From positions 118,958 through 182,957 of the forward strand of contig JANSYM010000010.1 of NCBI GenBank assembly GCA_024742355.1: a DNA stretch of 64,000 bases, in the 5' to 3' direction. The notes beneath the pieces were generated by a model, which was not told the origin of the DNA, made no database searches, and was given only the letters and a program-made list of their open reading frames with translations. Source of the stretch: Hyphomonadaceae bacterium. GTDB lineage: Bacteria > Pseudomonadota > Alphaproteobacteria > Caulobacterales > Hyphomonadaceae. A program made the position numbers and the translations under genes. Positions 1 to 6,704 of the stretch are shown piece after piece. Every line of letters starts with the position of its first letter. Position 1 is the first letter of the stretch.

Positions 1-1123
1 CTGCCGCCGCCGCGAGATCGCCTGCAGGTTCCGACATGCGATACCCGCCCGCGACGGAGAGATAGACATCGCGCCCGCCAAGAGAGACGCCGCAACGCGA
101 CTCGAGCACCGCGAGCAACATGGCGAGACGATTGCTGTCCCAGCCGACAATCGAGCGACGCGGCGTGCCATACGCGCTTGGCGCGACCAGTGCCTGCACT
201 TCGGCCAGGACAGGGCGTGAGCCTTCCATCGCGGCGAACACGGCGGTGCCACCGGCTTCGTCTGCTTCAGACGACAGGAAGAGCGCGGACGGTTCGGCGG
301 CCGGCGCGAGGCCATATTGGTGCATTTCGAAAATGCCAATCTCGTCAGTCGGGCCGAAGCGGTTCTTGACCGCGCGCAAGATTCGGAACTGATGGCCGCG
401 CTCGCCTTCAAAATAGAACACTGTGTCGACCATATGCTCAACGACTCGGGGCCCAGCGATCTGGCCCTCTTTGGTGACATGGCCGACCAGGATCAGGGCG
501 GCACCGGACGTCTTGGCCCAGCGGGTCAATTCTTGACCGCAGGCGCGGACCTGGCTGACGCTGCCGGGGGCCGCTTCGAGACTGTCGGACCACATGGTCT
601 GGATCGAATCGATGACGACAAAATCCGGCTTGGCGGACTTCAGGGCGCTGAGCACTTTGCGAAGGTCGGTTTCCGTGGCGAGCTGGACCGGGCTGTCGGC
701 AACTTTCAACCGACGCGCCCGGTCCTGGATCTGGGCGGTGGCTTCTTCGCCTGAGACATAGACCGATTTCAGACCATTGCGGGCAAGCCGGGCAGCGACT
801 TGCAGCAACAGGGTCGACTTGCCGATGCCAGGGTCTCCGCCAATCAGGGTTGCGCTGGAAGGCACAATTCCGCCGCCAAACACGCGATCGAGTTCATCAA
901 CGCCGAGCACAATCCGTTCCGGCGGTGCATCATCGCCATTCAGTGCGGAGAACTTGGCCTTGCTGGCGCGCTTGGTGCCGGATTTCGGGGTTTTCAATCC
1001 GCCGGGTGGTCCCGAGGCCGTCTCCTCAACCAGGGTGTTCCATTCCCCGCACGCGTCGCAGCGGCCGGACCATTTGGAATGGGTCTCGCCACAGGACTGA
1101 CAAACGAAATGCGATTTAGCCAT
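1..1123 (-). CDS. radA: DNA repair protein RadA/Sms (3' end outside the window)
   Basis: RadA is a RecA-like ATPase that promotes branch migration and processing of recombination intermediates. The reading frame begins at the ATG at 1123-1121 and stays open to the window edge, so about 374 codons are visible and the C-terminus is missing. It starts with a four-cysteine zinc finger (C8, C11, C22, C25), followed by a Walker A loop (GGDPGIGKST) near residue 90, a Walker B-like FVVIDSIQT segment, and the RadA-specific KNRFG motif in the middle of the protein. The Lon-like C-terminal domain has only just begun at the edge. It is divergent from the UrcA gene, with 188 bases between the two starts. 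Confidence 0.96.
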   Translation of the reverse strand, partial: MAKSHFVCQSCGETHSKWSGRCDACGEWNTLVEETASGPPGGLKTPKSGTKRASKAKFSALNGDDAPPERIVLGVDELDRVFGGGIVPSSATLIGGDPGIGKSTLLLQVAARLARNGLKSVYVSGEEATAQIQDRARRLKVADSPVQLATETDLRKVLSALKSAKPDFVVIDSIQTMWSDSLEAAPGSVSQVRACGQELTRWAKTSGAALILVGHVTKEGQIAGPRVVEHMVDTVFYFEGERGHQFRILRAVKNRFGPTDEIGIFEMHQYGLAPAAEPSALFLSSEADEAGGTAVFAAMEGSRPVLAEVQALVAPSAYGTPRRSIVGWDSNRLAMLLAVLESRCGVSLGGRDVYLSVAGGYRMSEPAGDLAAAA

Positions 1124-1208
1124 GTGCCGTGGTTAGCGGGCTCCGTGCGTAAGGGGAAGGGCAGTTTATGCGGAATCGTGTTACAGGTGTAGTAACAAAA
1201 AGTTCATA

Positions 1209-1241
1209 TTGTTTTTCGATAATAATTGTTGTTTTTCGATA
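1209..1241 (+). repeat. Two direct repeats TTGTTTTTCGATA upstream of the UrcA gene
   Basis: The same 13-mer occurs at 1209-1221 and 1229-1241, a period of 20 bases or about two helical turns. It lies in an AT-rich patch 70-100 bases before the UrcA start and between the divergent radA and UrcA genes. The spacing suits a regulator binding the same face of the DNA twice. No regulator gene lies next to it, so its identity is open. Confidence 0.5.
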
Positions 1242-1311
1242 TGAATGGTGTAGGAGTGCTCTCAGGGAAGAGAGACCGACAAAGAAAAAACCTTCGATAC
1301 GAGGACAAAAA

Positions 1312-1641
1312 ATGACTCTTCCCAAGACACTCGCCACCGTGATGACCGCAGCTGCAGCGTTCTCTTTATTGCCCGCCATGGCCGCATCCACGGACGTTCA
1401 GGAGAAATCGCAGGACGTTTCGATCCGCGGCTATGATCTGACGGATGTGAATGATGCCAAAGCCGTACTCGAAAAAATCGAGAAAGCCGCTGATCGGGTT
1501 TGCACCATCTCAAGTGCGCGGGCGACCGTGCGCGAGCGTATTCTCCGCCGGGCCTGTGCGGAAAGCGCGATCGGCAAAGCGGTTGCAGCACTGAACGCTC
1601 CGGAAGTGACCGCGCTGGCAGACGCCGAAGACACGAAATAA
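1312..1641 (+). CDS. UrcA family secreted protein
   Basis: This is a 109-residue protein of unknown function. An N-terminal signal peptide (MTLPKTLATVMTAAAAF, ending near AMAAS) predicts export. The mature part has the UrcA family pattern: a VSIRGYDLTD-type start, an alpha-helical region, and two cysteines in VCTISSAR and RACAESAIGKAV. The family typically has about 100 residues. The ATG at 1312 is chosen because it starts the signal peptide and has GAGGA at 1301-1305; an upstream in-frame start at 1168 would put charged sequence before the signal. It is monocistronic, with a strong hairpin 25 bases after the stop. Confidence 0.85.
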   Translation: MTLPKTLATVMTAAAAFSLLPAMAASTDVQEKSQDVSIRGYDLTDVNDAKAVLEKIEKAADRVCTISSARATVRERILRRACAESAIGKAVAALNAPEVTALADAEDTK

Positions 1642-1666
1642 ATCGGGCAAACTTCAGCAAAAATTC

Positions 1667-1704
1667 GAGGGCGCGACATATATTGTCGCGCCCTCTCGAT
1701 TTTC
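1667..1704 (+). terminator. Rho-independent terminator after the UrcA gene
   Basis: There is a perfect 12-bp stem, GAGGGCGCGACA (1667-1678) with TGTCGCGCCCTC (1684-1695), around a five-base loop, followed by TCGATTTT. The position and direction fit termination of the UrcA transcript. Confidence 0.85.
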
Positions 1705-1750
1705 GGCGCTGGCTGTCGCACTGTAGCGAGCAGATGCGGGAGACAGATAC

Positions 1751-2995
1751 ATGAAGATGCCTGAACACGGACGGCCCTGGTCGGAAATCCAGACAGACAT
1801 GACCGAACGCGGCGCCGGAGACGCGAAATGGCGCGATGGCCGTACAGCGGTCTATGTGTTCAATGCGGGCGAGGAGATCGCGGCGATCCAAAAAGAAGCC
1901 TATGCCGCATTCATGTCCGAAAACGGTCTCGGGCCGCTCGCCTTTCCGTCGCTCGCGCAGATGGAGAAGGACGTCATCTCGATGGGCCTTGGCCTGTTGC
2001 ACGGGCCTGAGGGATCAACCGGTGCGATGACGTCCGGCGGCACCGATTCGATCACGATGGCGATCAAGACCGCGCGCGACTATGCCCGCGCCAATGGCCG
2101 GGCGCGCGAGCGGGCGAATATCGTGCTGCCGCAATCGGCGCATCTCGCCTTCGACAAAGCCGCGCATCTGATGGATATTGAGGTTCGTCGCGTTGCCCTG
2201 AAGACTGACGGCACCTACGAAGCGGACCCGGCGACCATGGGCGATGCCTGCGATGCCGACACGATCATGATGGTCGGATCGGCGCCGAATTTTCCGCACG
2301 GCATCATTGATCCGATTGAGCAGCTTGGGGATGTCGCCACGCAGAAGGGCGTGTGGTTGCATGTCGATTCCTGTGTCGGCGGCTATTTCGCCCCGTTTGC
2401 CCGGATGAATGGCGTGCCCGTACCCGCCTTCGATTTCGAAGTGCCGGCTGTGCATTCGATGAGCGCAGACCTGCATAAATATGGCTATGCCGCGAAAGGT
2501 GCCTCGACCGTGCTGTTCCGATCAGAGGCCTTGTTCGAGCACATGCCGTTTGATTTGAGCCAGTGGTCTGGCGCGCCGATGAAGACGCCGACCTTGGCCG
2601 GCACCCGCCCCGGCGGCGCGATCTCGGCAGCCTGGGCGGTGATGAACCATCTCGGCATTGACGGGTACAAGCGCCTGCAAGGTCAGGTCTGCGCCACGCG
2701 TGAGCGCGTCGAGGAAGGCGTCAAGCGGCTCGGCTTTGAAATTCTTGGCAATCCGATGCTCGGCCTCATCGCGTTCCGACACCCGGATCATCATGCCTTT
2801 GCCATCTATGGCGAGATCTATCGCCGTGGCTGGTTCACCTCGGTGACCAAGGAGCCGCCAAGCCTGCACCTGATGCTATCGCCGAAACACGCCGATTTCA
2901 TTGATGATTATCTCAGCGACCTCGAGGCCAGCCTGCGCGCGGTTGCGGCCAGTGCCGATGCGGAAAAACTGAAAGTCGAGGCGCGCTACAGCTAG
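1751..2995 (+). CDS. PLP-dependent decarboxylase/lyase, sphingosine-1-phosphate lyase-like
   Basis: A 414-residue fold-type I PLP enzyme of the group II decarboxylase superfamily. The closest match by motif is sphingosine-1-phosphate lyase, which cleaves phosphorylated sphingoid bases to an aldehyde and phosphoethanolamine. Visible landmarks are the phosphate-binding TSGGTDS at 95-101, the cofactor-contacting HVDSCVGG near 204-211, and the Schiff-base lysine K243 in SMSADLHKYGYAAKG, the signature of the lyase branch. Unlike the eukaryotic enzymes it has no N-terminal membrane helix, as expected for bacterial forms. The start has GGGAGA seven bases upstream. No sphingolipid genes lie nearby, so the substrate is uncertain; a tyrosine- or aspartate-type decarboxylase is less likely given the lysine motif. 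Confidence 0.82.
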   Translation: MKMPEHGRPWSEIQTDMTERGAGDAKWRDGRTAVYVFNAGEEIAAIQKEAYAAFMSENGLGPLAFPSLAQMEKDVISMGLGLLHGPEGSTGAMTSGGTDSITMAIKTARDYARANGRARERANIVLPQSAHLAFDKAAHLMDIEVRRVALKTDGTYEADPATMGDACDADTIMMVGSAPNFPHGIIDPIEQLGDVATQKGVWLHVDSCVGGYFAPFARMNGVPVPAFDFEVPAVHSMSADLHKYGYAAKGASTVLFRSEALFEHMPFDLSQWSGAPMKTPTLAGTRPGGAISAAWAVMNHLGIDGYKRLQGQVCATRERVEEGVKRLGFEILGNPMLGLIAFRHPDHHAFAIYGEIYRRGWFTSVTKEPPSLHLMLSPKHADFIDDYLSDLEASLRAVAASADAEKLKVEARYS

Positions 2996-3054
2996 CCGCA
3001 AACCGCCGCCCGAAAGGCCGGACAGCAGGCATCTGCAAAAAAACAATTTCCCTA

Positions 3055-3084
3055 TTGGACAAGCGCAGGAAGGGCGGCTAATAA
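3055..3084 (+). promoter_or_regulatory. Candidate sigma-70 promoter of tRNA-Phe
   Basis: A TTGGAC -35 element (3055-3060) and a TAATAA -10 element (3079-3084) are separated by 18 bases and end 20 bases before the tRNA. The -10 lies in the loop of a small GCGGCT/AGCCGC hairpin, which may also act as a weak end to the upstream gene. Confidence 0.5.
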
Positions 3085-3104
3085 GCCGCTTCCCTGTTTG
3101 GCCT

Positions 3105-3179
3105 GCCCGGGTAGCTCAGGGGTAGAGCAGCGGATTGAAAATCCGCGTGTCGGTGGTTCAAATCCGCCCCCGGGCACCA
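3105..3179 (+). tRNA. tRNA-Phe (GAA)
   Basis: The cloverleaf is complete: acceptor GCCCGGG with CCCGGGC, D arm with GTAGCTCAGGGG, anticodon stem GCGGA/TCCGC around TTGAAAA with anticodon GAA at 3137-3139, and T arm with GGTTCAAATCC. The CCA is encoded at 3177-3179. It stands alone, with no integrase or duplicated 3' end beside it. Confidence 0.97.
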
Positions 3180-3211
3180 TTTTCCCAGCAAACAAACGCC
3201 TCGCAGCGCCG

Positions 3212-4606
3212 CTAGCTCACATCATCCTGCTCGATCGCGCAGACACCGCTGCGATAATTGCCGACGGTGCGGATGACGTCCTCGCCCTCGGGCTCGACGC
3301 GTTGGCCGGTGATCAGGCTGATCAGGACGCGTTCGACCAGTTGATCGAGACGGGTGACGACATAGCAATCCACGGTTGGTTCGGCATGCGGCAGGCCAAT
3401 GCCGCTATCATCGGTCAGGAACAGGTAACGCGCATTCGTCAGTTGCGAGAGGCCGCGCATCATGAATTCCGCCGTGTCATCAATGCCGCTGGCGGCGAGG
3501 GAGACGACGTGGATGCCGCGCGAGCGTGAGATCAGACCGCTATCCCAGGTCGCCTGGATGTGTTCGTCATGCGGCGGGGCGTCGGCGACCAGGAGGTTGA
3601 TCTTCACCGCATCCTTGCGCCAGTCGAAATCAAGTCCTTGCGAGAGGGCATCATGCATGGCCTCAGGCATGTCGCCGCCGCCGTCCGCGGATTGCTTGCC
3701 AAGGGCGGTCTTGAAGGCCTCAAGATCGTCAGTAAAGGCGAAATCGCGGACGACATATTGATCGCCGCGGTCGCGATAGACGATGAAACCGGCGCGAATA
3801 TCCATGTCGGGCTGGGCCGACCGTACGCGATCGAGAATGGCGACCAGCTCGGCCTGAAGGTAGCGCATCTCGTCATTCATCGATCCGGTCGCATCCAGGG
3901 TCAGCAGCAGGTCGAGCTTTTGCGGCATGTCGCGATCAAGGCTCAGGTCAAAGGTCAGTGTACCGCCCTCGTCGATCATCTCTGCGGTCAGCGTCTGTTG
4001 CACGCGTCGGCTGCCTTTCACGGTGGCGCGGACGGTCATGCCCGGCTTCAAATCATCATAGGCGGGGAACAGGTAAGCCTTGCCATCGACGCCGGTGCGC
4101 AGCGGGAAGGCGCGCCTGCCATTCGCTCGGAGCACCAACAGGTCGGTCAGAGGTACGGCTTTTCCGAGCCGGTCGACGACTTCGATCTCGATACGATTAT
4201 TCGCGTCGATATAAGGTAGATCCTTTTTGCCCAGCCGACCTTGAAGGGCCTGGTCGAGATAGGATTTGTATAGATCAGGATTGAGCACATCGTCATAGTC
4301 GCCTGCGGTCAACAAACCTGACTGGATCGGCGTCTCCTCATCTTTTTCGCGCAGTGGCTCACTGACCGCCCGCTCCATCGGGCTCATATCAGCGAGAGCC
4401 ATGGGTTCCGGTGCGCTGAGCTCTGCCAGCGGTGGGGGCGGCGGTGGAGGCATCGATTCTTCGGCGCGTGTGCCTGTGACCGTCACCGTGTCCATCGCCC
4501 GGCCATCATCGGCGCCCGATCCCGGGCCGTCTTTCGCCGTGGTTTCACATGCAGTGATCAGAAACAAACCCGCCACGAGTATGGAAATAGATGAGTGAAT
4601 GCGCAT
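3212..4606 (-). CDS. VWA-domain lipoprotein
   Basis: A 464-residue envelope protein. The N-terminus is a lipoprotein signal peptide ending in the lipobox LITAC, so it is predicted to be lipid-anchored. A proline-rich stretch (MPPPPPPPLAE) follows, then a beta-rich middle region, then a von Willebrand factor A domain from about residue 230 with the MIDAS-type motif LTLDATGSM, a D-x-T-x-S variant of DxSxS. VWA domains bind metal-dependent protein ligands; the partner is unknown. The start at 4606 is preferred over the in-frame ATG 36 bases upstream because GGAGGATCTC lies directly before it and it opens the signal peptide. The gene is convergent with tRNA-Phe. Confidence 0.85.
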   Translation of the reverse strand: MRIHSSISILVAGLFLITACETTAKDGPGSGADDGRAMDTVTVTGTRAEESMPPPPPPPLAELSAPEPMALADMSPMERAVSEPLREKDEETPIQSGLLTAGDYDDVLNPDLYKSYLDQALQGRLGKKDLPYIDANNRIEIEVVDRLGKAVPLTDLLVLRANGRRAFPLRTGVDGKAYLFPAYDDLKPGMTVRATVKGSRRVQQTLTAEMIDEGGTLTFDLSLDRDMPQKLDLLLTLDATGSMNDEMRYLQAELVAILDRVRSAQPDMDIRAGFIVYRDRGDQYVVRDFAFTDDLEAFKTALGKQSADGGGDMPEAMHDALSQGLDFDWRKDAVKINLLVADAPPHDEHIQATWDSGLISRSRGIHVVSLAASGIDDTAEFMMRGLSQLTNARYLFLTDDSGIGLPHAEPTVDCYVVTRLDQLVERVLISLITGQRVEPEGEDVIRTVGNYRSGVCAIEQDDVS

Positions 4607-4749
4607 GAGATCCTCCGTCCTTCCGGCAGATAATTCGCGCATTGCGGCGCCAACATGACCGGATTGTTACTTTGTCGGGTCGTCCCGCCCGCGCCATTTG
4701 GGTTCGACGGTCATGAGAACCAAGATTCTGCTCGCTCACAAAGCGGATC

Positions 4750-4785
4750 ATGGCCCGCAGCCTCAGAGAGAGACCTGCGGGCCAT
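4750..4785 (-). terminator. Hairpin downstream of the OsmC gene
   Basis: A perfect 11-bp stem, ATGGCCCGCAG (4750-4760) with CTGCGGGCCAT (4775-4785), lies seven bases past the OsmC stop codon. No clear U-tract follows on the minus strand, so it may be a weak terminator or a 3' stabilising hairpin. Confidence 0.5.
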
Positions 4786-4791
4786 GGCGGC

Positions 4792-5346
4792 TTAGATACG
4801 AGTGATTTCGATTGCAGGGGGCGTTCGCAGGGTTTGCAGGACGACGCAGCTCTGCTCGGCTGCGGCCACGATCGCATCTAGATACCCTTCCGGCACATCA
4901 TGGACCGGAACCAGATCGACGCTGACTTTGACATTCTGGAACGGCACGGGAACCGTTGGGTCCATCCGCAAGGTGCCGCGCAGGTCGACTTCGGCTTCGA
5001 CATGAACCTCCAGGGATTTGATCTGCAATCCGAACATGTTCGCGATCACCCGGATGGTGCTGTCGAGACAGCTGGCAATGGCGGCGCTGAACAGCTCGCC
5101 GGGAACAGGAAGATCGCTTTGTCCGCCAACCCCCTGGTGGAGGGAAATGGGCAGGCGAGTGCGATCGGGATCACCGAACTCGACTTCGGTATAGAGCGGT
5201 TGACCTGGCTCGAACCGATCACATCGCGTCGCCGCGTGATCGGAAATCTGAGCTTCCGGTGGGTTTTGCAAATAGCATTCGCGCAGCGGCGCCTGGCGGG
5301 CTTTCATGTCGACCGTTTCGGAGTGTGGTTTGAGTGTATCCAGCAT
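4792..5346 (-). CDS. OsmC family protein
   Basis: A 184-residue OsmC/Ohr-type protein, a family that reduces organic hydroperoxides with a reactive cysteine pair. Two candidate catalytic cysteines are visible: C93 in AAIASCLDST and C167 in AAEQSCVVLQT, the positions expected for the family. The start at 5346 has a strong AAGGAGAC; longer in-frame starts up to 5529 would run into the divergent regulator gene. It is divergent from the HxlR regulator, and their shared spacer holds a palindromic operator candidate. Its leader (AACAAGGAGAC) is almost the same as that of the tautomerase gene on the other side of the regulator, suggesting joint control or a shared origin. Confidence 0.85.
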   Translation of the reverse strand: MLDTLKPHSETVDMKARQAPLRECYLQNPPEAQISDHAATRCDRFEPGQPLYTEVEFGDPDRTRLPISLHQGVGGQSDLPVPGELFSAAIASCLDSTIRVIANMFGLQIKSLEVHVEAEVDLRGTLRMDPTVPVPFQNVKVSVDLVPVHDVPEGYLDAIVAAAEQSCVVLQTLRTPPAIEITRI

Positions 5347-5449
5347 GATTGTCTCCTTGTTTTGCTCGATGCCCAAACCTATTCCGGAGCGTTCCATTCC
5401 TGATACTTTTCCGCGAGTAGCAACGCGTAGGCGATTGCGATAGTATTCC

Positions 5450-5466
5450 ACTACGCAATCTGTAGC
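5450..5466. promoter_or_regulatory. Candidate HxlR operator between OsmC and the regulator
   Basis: ACTACGCA (5450-5457) is followed by an imperfect inverted copy ending in TGTAGC (5461-5466). The left arm is identical to the arm of the perfect palindrome at 6259-6275. It lies 17 bases before the regulator start and 104 bases before the OsmC start, so one protein could repress both. Confidence 0.55.
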
Positions 5467-5482
5467 TGGTGAGGGAAGAGGG

Positions 5483-6229
5483 ATGTCTGAGCTGGAACTG
5501 GCGGTCGAGGACGAACCGCGAAAACCCAATCAGAGCGGCAGTCTTTGCCCGGCCGTGAAGGCGGCAGACATGATTGGCGACAAGTGGACCTTGTTGTTGA
5601 TGCGCGAACTGTTCATGGGCGCCAATCGCTATAATGCGTTCCAGCGCGCGCTGCCGCGCATCTCACCGACTGTCCTAAGCAAGCGGCTCAAGCAGATGGA
5701 AGAGGATGGCCTGGTCATCAAGAAATCCATCGCTGGCGAGAAGGCGACCGAATACCGCCTGACCCGGTGCGGCCGGGAACTGGCGCCCTTGATCAATTAC
5801 ATGTCGAAATGGGGCTTGCGCTGGGCGCGCCGGCGTATGAATGAAGAAGATCTCGATGTCGGCACTTTCATGTGGGACTTTCATAGGACGCTGAACACAG
5901 CGGAATTGCCGGATGGCGAAACGGTCTTCAGTGTGTCCTTCCAGGGCCTTGATGCGCACAGCAAGTGGTGGTTGGTCGCCAATGGCGATGTCGTCGATCT
6001 GTGCACCGACGACCCGGGCAAGGAAGTGGACCTCTACATCTCAGCGCCGCTCGCCGCGCTCGCAGAAGTCTGGATGGGGGATTATGAGGTCTCGACCGCG
6101 ATCAAGGATGAGGAAATTCATCTGACCGGTGCCGCTTACCTGATGCGCACCGCGACCCAGTGGTTTCCGAAATCGCGCTATGCCGATGTGCGTCCAAAGC
6201 GATTTGTCGGCGAGGATGCGTCCGCTTAA
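5483..6229 (+). CDS. HxlR family transcriptional regulator with C-terminal extension
   Basis: A 248-residue DNA-binding protein. Residues about 20-110 form an HxlR-type winged helix, with the family cysteine C22 in SLCPAVKA, the GDKWTLLLMREL helix and the LSKRLKQMEEDGLV recognition region. HxlR proteins usually end near residue 120. Here about 130 extra residues follow that look like an SCP2/sterol-carrier-like sensor domain (WWLVANGDVVDLC, VDLYISAPLAALAEVW). Members respond to aldehydes, quinones or redox stress. It lies between the OsmC and tautomerase genes, both preceded by the same palindromic half-site, so it probably controls them and itself. The effector is not predictable. Confidence 0.86.
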   Translation: MSELELAVEDEPRKPNQSGSLCPAVKAADMIGDKWTLLLMRELFMGANRYNAFQRALPRISPTVLSKRLKQMEEDGLVIKKSIAGEKATEYRLTRCGRELAPLINYMSKWGLRWARRRMNEEDLDVGTFMWDFHRTLNTAELPDGETVFSVSFQGLDAHSKWWLVANGDVVDLCTDDPGKEVDLYISAPLAALAEVWMGDYEVSTAIKDEEIHLTGAAYLMRTATQWFPKSRYADVRPKRFVGEDASA

Positions 6230-6258
6230 ACCCGTGATTCACAACCGAAAATTGGCTT

Positions 6259-6275
6259 ACTACGCATTGCGTAGT
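6259..6275. promoter_or_regulatory. Perfect 17-bp palindrome, candidate HxlR operator
   Basis: ACTACGCA-T-TGCGTAGT is a perfect inverted repeat, 30 bases past the regulator stop and about 118 bases before the tautomerase start. It repeats the half-site seen at 5450. The two sites flank the regulator gene. Confidence 0.65.
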
Positions 6276-6393
6276 GGATGACTTTGAAACGTGTAGCGAC
6301 TTGCTATCGACGCGTGAGTGACATCCTTTTTCGATCTCAGCCATTGTTTCCTCGTCGCCGGATGGTCCGGCCGCAAACAAGGAGACTAGAAAA

Positions 6394-6615
6394 ATGCCAC
6401 TCGTAACAATTGACCTCATCAAGGACGTATTCACCCCGGATCAGAAGGCCGAAATGATCGGCAAAGTGACCGATGCCATGGTCGAGCTTGAAGGTGAAGC
6501 CCTGCGCGGCGTCACCTGGGTTCGTATCGTCGAAATCGAAGAAGGTGACTGGGGTATTGGCGGCCAATTGCTGACCGCTAGCGCGGTGCATGACATGGCC
6601 AGTGCCGCGGCCTGA
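6394..6615 (+). CDS. Tautomerase family protein (4-oxalocrotonate tautomerase-like)
   Basis: A 73-residue protein starting MPLVTIDLI. After removal of Met1, Pro2 becomes the N-terminal catalytic proline of the tautomerase superfamily, which moves protons in enol/keto substrates or adds water to them. The length fits the short oligomeric members (60-80 residues). AAGGAGAC lies ahead of the ATG, in a leader nearly matching that of the OsmC gene. With a redox regulator and OsmC beside it, a role in handling reactive unsaturated carbonyls is a reasonable inference. The gene ends in a strong shared terminator. Confidence 0.85.
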   Translation: MPLVTIDLIKDVFTPDQKAEMIGKVTDAMVELEGEALRGVTWVRIVEIEEGDWGIGGQLLTASAVHDMASAAA

Positions 6616-6637
6616 CCCCCTCTGTTAATCGACAGGC

Positions 6638-6669
6638 AAAACGCCCGGCCAATCAAGCCGGGCGTTTTT
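6638..6669. terminator. Bidirectional terminator between tautomerase and tricorn peptidase genes
   Basis: AAAACGCCCGGC (6638-6649) pairs with GCCGGGCGTTTT (6657-6668) around a seven-base loop. T-runs follow on both strands, so it can end the two converging transcripts. Confidence 0.9.
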
Positions 6670-6704
6670 GTTTGATCTCATCGCGAGCGACTCCGTCGCC
6701 GACC

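Noticed and set aside
3105..3179. tRNA-Phe as an integration site for a genomic island
   Set aside because: No integrase, no repeated tRNA 3' end and no change in gene character on either side.
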